DNA of 64,000 nt from Plectrocnemia conspersa (Eukaryota; Arthropoda; Insecta; Trichoptera; Polycentropodidae). Position 1 is the stretch's first letter; each line of letters begins with the position of its first letter. A program made the translations under genes and the position numbers. Below the pieces are notes generated by a model, which saw only the letters and a program-made list of their open reading frames with translations, was not told where the DNA came from and searched no databases. The stretch covers positions 62,001-126,000 of the forward strand of contig VTFK01000507.1 of assembly GCA_009617715.1 (NCBI GenBank), read 5' to 3'. Of the stretch, positions 1 to 13,300 are shown piece after piece.

Positions 1-1542
1 AAAAGTTTAATTTACATTTAAAAAAAACTAATTATTTTTTTTAATAAAAAACGAGTCTTATGGTAAATTGACCGGGTCCCCAATTTTATAATTATTTATT
101 TTAATTTTAGTTGTAATAAAAGGTGTATAGAAATTATTTTAAATTAGGTTTTGTAATAAAAGGTGAAAAAAAATATTTTACTGTGCGAAAACTACATATA
201 TATATATATGCGATAATAGGTAGAAAAAGTTATATTTTCTGAATAATCTGCATTAATTAATTGCGTATTATTATATAATATTAATTGTGTATTACTATAT
301 AAAATGTTAATTTCCCTGACGGTATACTTTTTACCGATTGATACAAATAATAGATGATGGCAAATTTATTAATTGTTTTATTTTGACATAAATAGAATTT
401 TGTTATGAGAAATTTTATTTAAGTGATAAAAGATGTAAAATACTATTTTTTTACATAAAAACTGCATCAAACATATTATTTATATTTTTTTATGAAATAA
501 TATTTTTTTATATTATATCTTACTATTAATTTTAATATCTTAAGTTTTAATATTATATCTATATATATAAATAAATATATTTTATTATTAAGTTTAATAT
601 TTTAAGAGTGTAATAGTATATCTTATTATTTTGTTAATAGTACACTATTTATGATTATTATATAATATTATTTATTTATGACTTTTTTCTAAGCTTTTTT
701 AACATTTCTGAAAATGTTTGTACGGTTATACTAAATAATATTTATTTATATTAATATTTTAAAAAAAATATATTTTTCTGAGAATATTTAAAAAACAAAT
801 TGCTTTCGGTTTGCACCGGATGACCTTTTTATGTGACGTTAATCGGTTAAAAGCGGGAGACATGGACGAAACTTTTTCTGTATTGTGATGTTGAGATTTC
901 GTTCTACTATTATTTCATTCCTTTAAATATTTATTTTTCACTTCAATCGATTTAACTAAAGTAAAATTGAATAACACACATCTGGTTGTAATATATCACA
1001 TGATTGTAAAAGTATTCCTAATTAATATATGTGTATTAAACATGTATTAATTTATATACACATATATTCTAAAAAATAATTGTTTTAATAGGTTTATTAA
1101 AATTTTGCGCATTACTATTACGTCACGTCAATACCTTATTGACAAAATAAACCTTTTTTACAGAAAATATATAGTGAAAAGCACTTTGACACACATATAC
1201 ACATTCACACAAACCGTTCAGGAGCGATTGTGTTTTCGATTGTCCGAGGTCTGACGAAGGTCTGAAATGCTTTCAGAATAAAAATTTGAGTTGGTCGCCG
1301 ACAGGGTATCCATTTCCCAAAAGATGTCTCTTATGACGTGTGTTTGTACAAAATATAATATTTATACAAATAAAAAACACAATGGAAACGTACGAAATTA
1401 AATAAATAAATATAATAGATAAAACAAAGTGTAAAGTAAAATGTGCAAAGATATGACTGGATTCAGAAGAGTTTAATCAAGTAAGTAAATAACCTTTTAT
1501 TTATAGTTTAATTCATTGCAAAACTTAAATACTTATAATGTC
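1..1542. other. AT-rich DNA without a recognisable gene
   Basis: No open frame with family resemblance and no tRNA or rRNA signature is visible. The stretch is dominated by A/T runs and short TA repeats. A slightly more complex patch lies at about 1200-1340, but it matches nothing I know. Confidence 0.6.
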
Positions 1543-1690
1543 AATTTTGCTCATGGTGGAGTACCACAGGGATCCAATTTGCGTCCTCTGTTCTTAAAAT
1601 TCAAATATGTATTATATATTATATATATATACATATACTAACGACCTAAAAGTGTTTTGGAGTATTTGCACAAATGCGGATTCGTTATCT
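1543..1690 (+). mobile_element. Jockey-like non-LTR reverse transcriptase remnant
   Basis: On the + strand, positions 1555-1590 translate as GGVPQGSNLRPL, the reverse-transcriptase signature that precedes the catalytic box in Jockey/CR1-type non-LTR elements. About 50 bases later, in another frame, NDLKVFWSICTNADS resembles the family pattern (F/Y)ADDLK(I/V)F.SI...ADS, with the first catalytic Asp replaced or lost at the junction. A TA-rich stretch and a frameshift separate the two blocks. It is a dead fragment. The assignment rests on motif recognition only. Confidence 0.55.
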
Positions 1691-2589
1691 ATACTATAAA
1701 AATACTAGATTCGATCGACAATCAGTCATTCAGGAGAAAGTGTTTCAAGCAGAAATAGTGCTTCTTGTTGTTGAATAGAATTAAAAAAAAATCATATATA
1801 TCGTTACAAGAGCGAGTACGGATTGTAACATAGCTAACTAGCTAAGCTTCCATTAAATTGAAAATTGGTAAGATCCATATTTTTTTAATATTATCTAATA
1901 TAATAACTAGTTGATATCTGTAGCGGATATATGCCACGAATTCCATTGTATTATGCATCGACCTTTCAGTCTGCTCAAGTACTATTATATTATATTTTAA
2001 TGAAAGAGTAGCGCTAATGATTAATTGTGTGTTTAATTAAGATAAGCAAGCATAGAATAATTTATACTAAAAAAGTATAATACATTATCCAAATATACTA
2101 ATTTCAATCCCTCACTGAGAGAGATAGAAATATAGAGAGAGTGAGAACACTTGACTCACGGTCGATTACCTTAGATTTAAGTTACGCTGCCCTTTGTGGT
2201 TCCATGCCAAATTCAAATGTGTGCTCTGAATGTGGTATGCGAAAACTGACGTTCAGTTTGTATAGGGGTAGAGGGAGATAGAAGTTCATACCTATGTGTG
2301 TGCTTAGAGATAATCTCAGGTATTTCGCTGGATGCTGCGTAATAGTGTACCACTGTGGGCACCATCATACGCAGACGCGACTAATGAGAGAAGGTAATTT
2401 TTCAAATGCCACATTAAAGGGATGTCTGTCGGCGACAGCGGCCCCAAAAGAAACGTGTTACAAAAGAATGTATTTTTTCAAATGGCAACACACACTTTTA
2501 GAATAAAAAAAACAGGGGTGGATTCATGAAAACGAAAATGAGAACGCTTTCGCTATGATTCATCTATGATTCTTTTGAACAAAAAATAC
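1691..2589. other. Intergenic DNA, no gene seen
   Basis: Nothing recognisable. A GA-rich patch around 2115-2146 carries several GAGAG motifs that could bind GAGA-type factors, but such patches are common. The short open frame at 2294-2506 has no family resemblance and is not called. Confidence 0.4.
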
Positions 2590-3345
2590 ACAAACAATGT
2601 GCAATGCCAGCGTATTAAGGATCCGGATGGCGACAGCCATAAGTGAGTCGGCTATGCAGACGTTCTCGCTCTAACGGGCATGAAAAGAAGGCGAAATCAA
2701 AAACGCTCTGAAACACAAACGGGAAATTTCGCAAAAATATAGTTTAATTATCAGCAGAACCCTTCAATAGTTTAATAAAAAATTCATAACAAAGCCGAAG
2801 ATCTTGGAAATGTTTTTACAAGCGTCGTTTACGTGCAGAGAAAACCTTCACTTGCTTTCAAAAGTGATTCCTCGATTTTTAGTGGAAGTCTCTCTAGCTA
2901 TAAAGTTCTCAATAAGATTTCTCAAGAATAATCTGATGGCAAACAAGAACGAGAAAATGACACAAGATGATAATTTTTGGCACAGTAACAGACGATTGAC
3001 AGAAAACCATCTCCATAGGGAATCTAAATGACTCTATATATATATAAATTAATATCGGTAAAACCTAGAAAAAATGTAATATTAAAAAATTAGTATATTC
3101 AAATACTTCATCCATTTTTTATTTAATATTCGAATAATTGAGAACCTTACTTGTAATGCAGTCTCTGTGGAATATTTTAGAGTTTTAGACTTTGCAACCC
3201 TTCAAAATTAAATCAGAAACCAAATCAGGCTCAGGAGAATGTGTTCTTAACTTTTCAAAGCCTTATTTAAAATCTCAGAGCGCAGTTTTTTTGATTGTCA
3301 ATACTAAAGACCAATGTTTGAGCAGCGCGTTTAGTGTTAATGAAT
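2590..3345 (-). mobile_element. Jockey-like non-LTR element, 3' part of the RT ORF (pseudogene)
   Basis: The minus-strand translation of about 2790-3030 gives a broken reverse-transcriptase C-terminal (thumb/connection) region: SLWRWFSVNRL, then ARETSTKNRGITFESK followed by a stop. The same blocks occur in the 55.3-56.2 kb element, and the 3190-3340 segment matches 56.13-56.23 kb. The 2590-2720 part matches the 3' regions at 34.5 kb (same strand) and 27.8 kb (opposite strand). All frames are interrupted. The catalytic core that should lie between the two matching blocks is missing here, so this copy is internally deleted or rearranged. Confidence 0.65.
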
Positions 3346-3357
3346 TTCCAGATCGCT

Positions 3358-3730
3358 TTAAGATCATTGATAACTTAGCAATAAAAGTATCTCAGTAAAA
3401 AAATATTAAGGATATGCCACACCAAGCACTTAAAAGCGCTTTTATGTAGAGCATTATTTGAACGTACAATATAGCGCCATATAGAATGTAGTGAGAGCAG
3501 ATTTTACATCAATTTAAACCTAAAAATATATTATTTACTTAATTAAAATCTAAATAATATTTAAACGACCATTTACATTTAATAACAATAATTATATTTT
3601 GGCACCAATGTGGATGTGAATTTGAACTAATCAAGATGAGCTATTTGCGACAAAAATAAAATAAGATTGCACGTCCTACATAATTTGGAAACAACCTTTA
3701 TTTTATTAATCCAATTGATTCGAGCTTCGG
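3358..3730. repeat. Tandem duplication, copy 1 (373 bp)
   Basis: This block is repeated at 3735-4107 with a constant offset of 377 bases. By eye I count about nine substitutions and no indels. It begins TTAAGATCATTGATAAC and ends at GCTTCGG. Copy 1 abuts the non-LTR fragment. The near-identity implies a fairly recent local duplication. No coding capacity is recognised. Confidence 0.9.
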
Positions 3731-3734
3731 ATCA

Positions 3735-4107
3735 TTAAGATCATTGATAACTTAGCAATAAAAGTATCTCAGTAAAAAAATTTTAAGGATATGCCACATC
3801 AAGCACTTAAGAGCGCTTTTATGTAGAGCATTATTTGAACGTACAATATAGCGTCATATAGAATGTAGTGAGAGCAGATTTTACATCAATTTATACCTAA
3901 AAATATATTATTTACTTAATTAAAATCTAAATAATATTTAAACGACCATTTACATTTAATAACAATAATTATATTTTGGCACCAATGTGGATGTGAATTT
4001 GAACTAATCAACATGAGCTATTTGCGACAAAAATAAAATAGGATTGCACGTCCTACATAATTTGGAAACAACCTTTATCTTATCAATCCAATTGATTCGA
4101 GCTTCGG
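3735..4107. repeat. Tandem duplication, copy 2 (373 bp)
   Basis: Second copy of the unit at 3358-3730, separated from it by four bases. Orientation is direct and the length is identical. Confidence 0.9.
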
Positions 4108-7100
4108 CTCTAGCACGAAATTGATTAAATAAAACTAACATCTCCCGTTAAACCCTCTGGGAGCACTTTCGAGACTTTCGAGACGCCGGGAAACTAAAAA
4201 TATCCACTAGGCGCAATATCCCCGCGTAATTAACGAGTCCTGGCCAAGGTTAGAGCTGAGATCCGATTTCCTCCCCCGTCTCTAGGGGTGGGTTTTCTTC
4301 TGATGACACCCCTGCGTCTGAGGAAAGGGGATTCACATGTATAAATTTGTTAGGGTCGCCGTGTTTTTAATTAAAGACGCGCCTACACCTAGCGGACAAT
4401 GAAAGTTTGCAATGAAAGTTCTCCTGCTGTTGCTGCTGTTACTGCTGCTGCTGCTTGACGGGATAATAAATATTTTACGAGTTGGAAAATTCGTTAACAT
4501 CATTGCGGAGGAGGACTGAGGACTAAGTTTCCGATCCGAAGCGACGGAGGCACTGGAAAGAGGCAATTTGGTGGATTTTTGAGGCGTGACCCGAACTTCG
4601 ATTCGGAGAGTGTTGCCGTTCGGAGAGGGTTGGGAAATTAAAGTTTTGGAAATTTGGAACGCTCGTGGAATTAAAGGAGGTGTTTTATGAGCAAATCGAA
4701 CTCTTAACAAAGACTGCTGGTAATTCTGAGTCTAATAAAAATAAGTAACGGAAAAAAATGTGTACAATTATAATATTTATTTTATAAGACTGTTCACGTT
4801 AAAAATAAATTAAATAGGTAATAACAGCCATAATCGGATTAGTATAAATGAAGGAAGGCAGCAAATAAAAAACGGCATTAAAGAGAGACATCATATAAAT
4901 AACTATAATACAAGCCTACATCTGTATGTTTCAAAGGGCTTACTGCTATTACGGCTCTAAAATCTATATTTAACAAAGAAACACATTAACTAAGAAAAAT
5001 TCTATATAAACAACAATTTAAACTGCTAACAACATACGCTTGCTCGGAATGGAGTAACACAAATATTTTTTTCTGAATTGTCATTCAAAATAAAGTGAAA
5101 GAAATATTATAACATCTTAAAAACGTAGTATATTTATAATACTAGCATGTAGAGAACGTACTTTAAAAATATTACGCGAAACCATAATAGCGCAATTATA
5201 TCCAGAAATGGTGACTACGACAAGAACAAACTAAAATTTAAATATAAACGTAAAAGTCTAAGCTTAATAATTTAAATAATTATTTTTTTATTGTTTCTTT
5301 AATTTATAATATATTTTTATTATTATATTATTATTATTTTATTTTTTATTCTCCCTTGGAAACTTGAAAATGGTTATATATAGGCGTTTATATAAAAATA
5401 AATATTGTCCCTTTCTTATATGTTCAAGGAACAGGAGATTCTTTGGCCCTATATAACTAACGTAGCTATTTGGCGTCTTTGGATTATGTATGATTTAATT
5501 TTTGCGCCTGGATTCCAGCGGCGGCAGGTGGCTGTGCCGGATTAGAGGCTTTCGCTATCGGACCGGACACGTTTTCCATTTCCTTCTGGGTTTTCCGGGC
5601 CCAGACTACGCAGTTAAATGCAACCCTATGAGCTCTGCAAGACCTAATTAGCCGCTCCGTGTTTCTAGATGCTGCAAAGCGGTTAACGGCGATAATTTAC
5701 ATAGCAGGGATTGTCAAAATCTGGGTCGCACCCCAAAATTGGATGCGCATTATGTAGTAATACGTGTCCAAAATGATAATTCGCTTTGGAACATAAAGCA
5801 TGAATATTATTAACCTCTTAGTGAAATAGGTTATGCTTAGAGTAGAACACGTGGATGAATAGTTAAATAGGATAAAGTTGTTAAAGAAAAAAATATATAT
5901 CTATAATTACAAAAAATATATTTTTGATATACATATATATACAGAAATTCTGTCTCAGGATTACTTGGAATCAAACAAAAAATATCTATAGGGGTTTTAA
6001 CAATACCCATAAGAAATTTATAAACGACAATCGACTTGCTTAACAGATATTAAAAATTGACAGAACAACCAGAAATGCACAATAGCCACACAGTATTTCT
6101 CAAGCTTTCAATCTTAATCAATTACTAGAAAGACTCCTGAAACCCTTTTATTTTCATTGATTAAATTATCCTTTGTAATTATCGAACATGTCCGATTCCA
6201 GACGTTGGCGACCACGTTTTAATAAGTATAGCTTTCGATTATTTGCTGTACAAAACACTTATTCGGCTGTCATCTCAATCCATAGATATATGTTTTGCAG
6301 CAACAACAAGATAGTCAACAATTCAAAGATATTAATAAATTAAGAAAGTATTTTATTTTCATTAGAAGCAACCTGAACTTCATAAAAAAGGCATTGAATA
6401 GTATTTTTTTCTCTGAAAACTATTTTTCGGTACACCTAATATTTCTATTGTTATTTATGTACTACCTAGTTGCTTTCATTTCCTGTTTTCATTTCGGAAA
6501 AATGTGGTGCTTCCGAAATTAACAAAAATGTAGAAACTCGTTTCAATGAATGCGAACTAAGTTTTAAAAGAGACATTGTAGCAGCGGAACAGATAGAGCA
6601 AGTGTAATGAAAAAAATCGACCGCAAAACTACCGTACAAAATAAGCTATGTTTAAATTGTAAAATTCACTTGGCTTCCATTAAAATAATTAGAAAATGTG
6701 ATATCGAAGTATAAATTCTAGTAATAATGGTAGTATTAATCATGTCTCATATATCAATTGGTTACAAAAAAAAATTTAGTCAGTAATTCAATAATTAAAG
6801 ATAATTTTGTTGAGCAGCTGTATTTAGCGTTTATTTCATATCGTTGTTGTAATTATAGGACTCTATTTTAGAGCTACAGAAATATCATCAAATAAAAGTC
6901 GCGTAATTAAATATTTTAAAAAAATGTTACAATATAATAAAATATTATAAGTGAAATAAAGTAAATCAATTTGGCTTTTCCAAATATATTTGATTATAAT
7001 TATCTAATATGTATTTTAAAACTTTGCAACCCACAACTTTAGGACCCGTTTCCGTAGGGTATATACATTTGTTAAATTATAATAATATTACACATGTAAA

Positions 7101-7844
7101 ACAGTCAAACTAATTTATTGTCGGACGTTGATAATTGTCAAAGTTAGATGGGGAAAGTTTTTCAGTCGGAATGATTACGTTTATAATTACGGCTGAAACC
7201 TAGGATAACACATGAAACGTATTTTCCAGCACGCACACAATTTGCAAGAATTAAAATCGTGGATTGAAAATTTCGAAGAATTTCAATATAGGCTCACTGC
7301 GAGACTTCCATCAATCATGGTAGGAATGACTCGACAGACAGCCAGAGGGTTTCGCCGACGTGTTTTTTCTTATGCTCGTTTACTAAAGAAGAAAATTGGG
7401 AAAATATTTAAATGTGTTTAAATAACGTTTGAAAGAAAAAAATAAAGCTAAAATTAGCAAACGAGTTGTCGAAGGAGAATTTTATAAGAGTCTGAACAAA
7501 TAATACAAATTGCTTTTTTCGATACACAATATAAGATACAATCATGTCAAGTAAAGAGAAATGTGCTATAGAAATAAATATTTAAAGTAGAATGTTGCTA
7601 TTTTCTTAAAAGGTAAATATTATATATGACATTACAAGTATAAAAGTTATTCGCTACTCATCAGAAAAGCATAAAAAATGGCAAATTAAGTTAATAAATA
7701 ATAATCAACATCAGCCTTATTAATACAATAAATAAATTTTGCCTTGTTAATTATTATATTATATTATTAAATTATAAACTATTATTACAGCTTACAATCA
7801 ATAGATATGTCAAACTATTTTTTAGTTTATTTTAATTAATCATC
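4108..7844. other. Intergenic DNA with two GC-richer islands
   Basis: The patch at about 4130-4710 is less AT-rich and contains a CTG/CAG-type trinucleotide run near 4421-4458. The reverse-strand open frame across it is serine-rich low complexity, so I do not call a gene. A second island lies at about 5440-5720. Between and after them is AT-rich sequence with only short, unrelated open frames, for example at 6295-6522 and 7212-7421. No RNA gene is recognised. Confidence 0.45.
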
Positions 7845-8030
7845 TGTGAGCTTTGGAAAATCTAAGAAAATCTTATCTGTGATGATCGATCGGAATTATA
7901 ATTATATAATAATCATTTATGCTGATCTTTCGAACCCGATGGGAATTGAAAAATACTAAGGTCAATATGGGATTTGAGCTCAGTTCTTTCAGATATTAGT
8001 CAACAAATAATACCACTGGTCTATCGTGCT
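7845..8030 (-). repeat. tRNA-like SINE copy
   Basis: Read on the minus strand, the element begins near 8030 with an A-box-like block (TAGACCAGTGG) followed by a B-box-like block (GAGCTCAAATCCC), then a body ending TTAGATTTTCCAAAGCTCACAG. The same order of blocks, with similar spacing and body, occurs on the + strand at 23.06-23.18 kb. Internal Pol III-type boxes plus dispersed copies are the hallmark of a tRNA-derived SINE. The boundaries are approximate. Confidence 0.5.
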
Positions 8031-8117
8031 TATATAATAATAATACAATAATATGCAGTAAATTGTTTTTATTAATATTTGAATTAAAAATGGATTTTTT
8101 CCTTTTTTTGTGGTGAG

Positions 8118-8151
8118 AGTTAGCTACTAAAATAATAATAAACCAAGCGAG
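8118..8151. repeat. Short dispersed repeat shared with 14.18 kb
   Basis: The block TAGCTACTAAAATAATAATA followed by AACCAAGCGAGC recurs with one change near 14183-14215 in the same orientation. It is probably part of an unrecognised element. Confidence 0.6.
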
Positions 8152-8689
8152 CTACTAAAATAATATTTTAAATTAGTTAAGGTAATTATATATTTTTTTA
8201 ATAATTATTACTTTTATTGCAGATTACATTTTAAAAAATCAGGAATAAGCAAATGAGGTAGCAAATTATCTTCTAGAATGATAGTTTGTATGTAAATATT
8301 TAAAGGTGTTTTTTTTTATTTTAATTACCCTAATGATTTTTTTCTTACAGATATTTACTATGGCAGAAAATTATTTAGTCTTTAGAATTTTGTTTAAATA
8401 GCCTTTTCTATGCAGAAGTAATGACCAATCATTGCAGAATATAGCATATATGTCAGAAAATTAATATTTAGAAAAAAGATCAGTATTTTTGTCAGTTTTT
8501 CTCTATAAAAAGTGATTGTTCATTGTCTTGTGTTGATACACATTAAAAATAATAGGATAATTAAATCTACCAGCAAAATTATTTTATACTTTATTTAAAA
8601 AAAAATATATTTTATTTAAAAAAAAAATTTTTAGAATTTGAAGATTTTTACGCATAAGTGTTTTACAATTTAAATCGGTAAAATCAATT

Positions 8690-9290
8690 TCGTAGTTTCT
8701 CAAGCGCGCCCAAAACCGGGATTTCCCTTTCAAATTTGCTTACATGTGACAGTTCTTCTGTCATCTGGCAAGCGCTCGCTGCGCGCGTTTCTGTACAAAT
8801 AAATAAACAGTGAAAACTGTTTTAATCACAGCGTTTTTCTTACAAAGTCTCAATTGAAGATGATTCAAAGTGATGTACCATTGGAATTATAGACAATATA
8901 ATCAACACGATAAGATATGAGTGCGCCAGTAAGTGTTTGGTTATATGAATAATAAATCACGATTATTCTAACAAAATTACCATTAACTTTCCAGGATCTA
9001 ATATTAAAAGACAAACAGCGGTGATTTGGCAATTAAAGGTATACATACCAAAGTTAATTAAACGTATTACAGTGCTAGTAATAATAAAAATCTTGTGTTT
9101 GTGTAAACAAAAAGTTACATTTTACCCACTATATAGTATCGTTTACTGTTAACTTTCAGAAGCAATGGTAGATTTAACATTTACGCATGGCAAACAATTA
9201 TTATATGACATATTGCGACAATTTTGAAGAAGAAGAAGAGATGCCAATCTACGTGTTTAATCCTCTACAGTAACTTCCGTCAATTTTGTA
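8690..9290 (+). other. Possible small spliced transcription unit, product unclear
   Basis: A GC-richer patch (8690-8830) is followed by splice-like signals. There is a donor CCA|GTAAGT at 8928/8929 and an acceptor TTTCCAG at 8994. A 44-base putative exon (8995-9038) ends at a donor AAAG|GTATAC, and a second acceptor CTTTCAG ends at 9159. The introns would be 66 and 121 bases. An ATG at 8917 is open through the first junction but meets TGA in the 44-base exon. It could therefore be a noncoding RNA, a decayed gene, or chance. Confidence 0.2.
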
Positions 9291-9919
9291 TTTTGGTTGT
9301 CGTTTAAATTTAATTTATGGATTATATTAGTAGTAATAATGTTCACTCTTGATAAAAATCTTATTGTTTTTAATTATTTTTCAAAAATAATGATAGAACA
9401 ATTTCATTACCTATATGGCTACAACGTATAATATAACAAAGAGTGAATCTTCTCATGTTGAAGACACTGTCAGCAAGTATTATCTTTTAATAAAGAACAT
9501 ACTACATAAGTTTGATGTAACTGAATATCTTGAATTTAGATATTCCTAAAGAGGAATGATGGCACAGAACAAAAATTGAATAAAAACCATGACCTATACA
9601 TATTTTGCCACATCGCAATTAAAAATAAGCCACTTATAGATATTTTGGATATTGATTATTTCAAGTATGCAATAACATATTTATAATCATTGTAAAATGT
9701 CGTTTATTAGATAACTTTAAAAAAAACTGTCCGTTAGCTGATATATATAGCGTTCCCTTTGCGACAGCGCCGATTTGATCGACATTAACTTTCAATCCTC
9801 ATACATACTATGAATATATTACACGTTCACGTTTACAACATACCTGATTTATTTGCAATTCTTAAAATCTAACGCTTATGTAAATTAAATCAGAAGCAAT
9901 GATAATGTTTATGTAATAT
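9291..9919. other. AT-rich intergenic DNA
   Basis: I see no gene or RNA. A weak, shorter relative of the following tandem unit may lie near 9830-9880. Confidence 0.4.
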
Positions 9920-10113
9920 AAAAGAAAAAACTCACTTTTCGGCCTCGGAGCCCGGCGACGGGAATTCAAAATTTGACGATTTCATTACGAAGATTCTTTT
10001 ATGATTGTTTATCTGATTTAATCAATGTATTCTTCTTATCCTAAGCACATTATGTATATATTTAATTTTTATAGTTATAACACACCTAGTTAATTTGCAA
10101 TCCGATTATTTAT
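9920..10113. repeat. Tandem duplication, unit 1 (about 194 bp)
   Basis: The unit contains CTCACTTTTCGGCCTCGGAG at 9931 and is repeated with an offset of 194 bases at 10125. The copies differ by scattered substitutions, so this is older than the 3.4/3.7 kb duplication. Confidence 0.85.
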
Positions 10114-10307
10114 AAAAGGAAAAACTCACTTTTCGGCCTCGGAGCCCGTCGCTGGGAATTCAAAATTTGAAGATTTCAATACGAAGATTGATTATAATTG
10201 TTTATCTAGTTTAATCAATGTATTCTTCTAATCCTCACCACATTATGTATATATTTAATTTTCATGGTTATAACACACCTAGTTAATTTGCAATCCGATT
10301 ATTTATA
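10114..10307. repeat. Tandem duplication, unit 2 (about 194 bp)
   Basis: Second copy of the 9920-10113 unit in direct orientation, ending in the shared AATCCGATTATTTATA. Confidence 0.85.
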
Positions 10308-13300
10308 TTCAGTCAAATGACGAATTAATGAAAATTATTGTCGCTTAGCAAAATTTTGTTATTAAATAATAATAATTTAAAACTGTTGTCACGGTACTGT
10401 CCGCCATCTTGTTTTATATTTGAATGCTTATTTTTCATTGGTCGAAACAACAGAACGCATTACCGGTGCCTCATAAAGCAACGAAACAAATTCAAATTTT
10501 TTTTATTATTATTTATTATTGTAATTAAATATATTTCTTTTGTTTACGTGTATTACTATACACCGTTTATACAAAGCGATACGATTTACAAATGTTTCAT
10601 TTAAAGTTATGCGCCTCCGGAAGCGACGGCTTAGAACAATTATATATAAGATTTCCTTCTGTTGCTATTTATCATAGCAGAAAATTAGTTCGTCTGTGGA
10701 ATTATATTCAAATGCAACTTTTAATGCAGAAAAAATTAGCTTACAAAATAATATTTTTATCAGTGATATAGCAATTTCTTTCTTGTGTCCATTTACCACA
10801 GCAGAAAATCGCGAAAATGCTTAGTTGTTGTTGAAAATTCTTCTTTTAATGGAAGAATAACCAAGAATTTAGCAAACGAGTTGGCAAATGCAGAGAAAGT
10901 CTATTACTGAAAATAATTTGGCCGCGTGCTTGTCTTTCGCGTTCCGAAAATGAGTTTTTCCGGCGACGTCAGGTCTCATTAGGCAAATGGATCCCATTCC
11001 GCTGTGGTCTTATTCAATAACGTCTCCGTGTCTGCTGTAATAAAGGTTTCCTTCAAATTACACCTTTCTAGACGTTGCCAACAGTCAAAAGGTGTTTCGG
11101 AAAGATGAAAGCGAAAGATATTCGCGCTCTATTGTATCCGAAAACGACTTTAAATCGGTCGTTTAATAAATTCCACCGTAATTCCCAGATCGTTCTAAAG
11201 TATTTTATTTTACAATCTGTGACTCTTTGTCAAACGTTAAACCAAAAACAATTCAAAGCAAAAGTGCGATATAATTGCTATTATAAAATCATTCACCAAC
11301 ATGTATATGTATATATTTTCAATCTAATAACATAAGCGATGCAAAATCACAACGCTCTAATTCAGTATTTCTCATTTTCGTATTTGTATCCATGTGCCTT
11401 TTATCTAAGAACGTTAGGATGAGTAGCATAGTTATGTCCTGTCATTTTTTAATGGACCGTGTCTCTTACTATTCTGATACATATTCATGATTGTAAACAC
11501 TTGTAAAGGTAAAAGCGTTTAAGAAAAAACCCGACGCAGAAACAAATTTATGAAAATTGAACGAGAGTAGGTGTGGGATTGGGTGGTGGTGGGAAAAAAT
11601 ATATGAATGAATGAAAAAATAAGCACACAAACGGCATTCGGGACGGACTTCCGGCGGATGCTCTCGCAATGGCGAATTCGATTCCGTGAAAATGCGGAAG
11701 GGGTTTTAATTTTGAAAAGGAGACTCGAAAAACGAAAGCTCTTCTCGCGGTAGAAAGGTGTAGCGGCGGGAGTGGGGTATAAGAAGATATACGGCTGAAA
11801 GTTAGACAAGGTGCGGTTGTTACACCGTGTGCAGATAAGATGGCGGACCAGATGAGTTATTGTTGTGTTTCGAGAGCGGCGCGAACTCCTAAGGACTCAC
11901 AATTAATTCTGCAGAACAGCTTCTCTGTGCTGTGTATACGCTTTTGTTCTATTATTACATAGGTAATGTAATTTATATATTTGGAAGCTGGAAATTATCA
12001 AAATATTAAATAACTAGTAAGGTTTTTGGGCAAGTGTCCTTGTTGCGACCTCTCCCCTTTGGAGATGGCCGTCTTTTCTTCTCGAAGGACCATCGTCTCT
12101 CGACGGAATTAAACGCCTCGAACTATTGAAATGCTTTATTATCAGAGTTTACATCCTCAGAATCCTTGCTGATGCACGATCACATGCCGTGACAGCCGAA
12201 GCGCCTTCAGGTAATTTTCACACAGAAAACCCACGCATGGCCAAAACACACTTTTATTCGGCCATGCATAAATATATGTAAAAATTGTCGGAACAGTCCT
12301 AAAAAACTACTAGATATTTATTTATCGCAGATTAAGAATCCAAACAGCAACTAACACGATAAGTGTAAAAAAAAAACATTAAAAATATTTTATAAATTAT
12401 ATTACTGAACAGAAATAAATGTAGCACCAAGATTAATATTGATTATAAGTACTTTAGATGCTTTAGAAAAGGCAAAAAATATTTTATAAACCATATAGAA
12501 ATATGTGTGTTAGTAGAAATGTCAGAGAAAGTCTTTGAAGAAGTGATCGTTGGTTGCCCACATTTCCGTATAGAAGATTTTTTTTAACCATTTCGGTGGG
12601 ACGGCCAATTACAAAAAAAGTGGCCATTAGATAGTTTTTTGAATGTGCTTCAAAGCGTTTGCGACGGATACTTTTATTTTTTTCTGATACATTACTGGTA
12701 CTTCGAATTAATCTGCAAAAATATTTTCTCACGGTGATCACATTTTAATAAAGTAACCTCTTTTATCTAATATTACATAGCAAAACACGCTTTGTCACCA
12801 ATTTTTATACTTTATTAAAATTTAGATTCTCATGCCTGTAAATTTTACAAAAAACTTTTAGACCGTTTTTAGTCCTCTTAACTCATTGAGCGGTTAAATT
12901 TATGAATCCGACAAAAGTTAGGTTTCTATTCTGTATTAATTACTGTTTTTTATAGTCTGAGTAGCCAGTTTATAATGTTTATTGTTGAACCATTAATGAT
13001 TTTTCATTATCAATAATTATTTTTAATAATAATATGTTTTATTTAACTTAAACAATTCAAATCCATATTAAAACAAGTAAATTATCATTGTTTATTTTTA
13101 TTATTTTGTTTTTTTTAGAATAAACAATATAAATCAATATTACAACAAGTAAACGTGATATTTGAAGAAAGTGATCGAATTAAAAGGTAAACCTTTAATT
13201 AACGTTAATAATATTTACCTTACACATTAAATTCAACCCAATAATATCATCCCTCCCCCATTTGATTAAAATTCACATACTTATATTATGATAATTTACT

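Noticed and set aside
4333..4710. 125-codon - strand open frame rich in serine
   Set aside because: The serine run is the translation of a CTG/CAG-type trinucleotide repeat, and the rest has no recognisable domain.
12484..12741. 85-codon - strand frame
   Set aside because: Lys/Arg-rich and plausible-looking, but I recognise no family, no splice partners and no copies elsewhere in the window.
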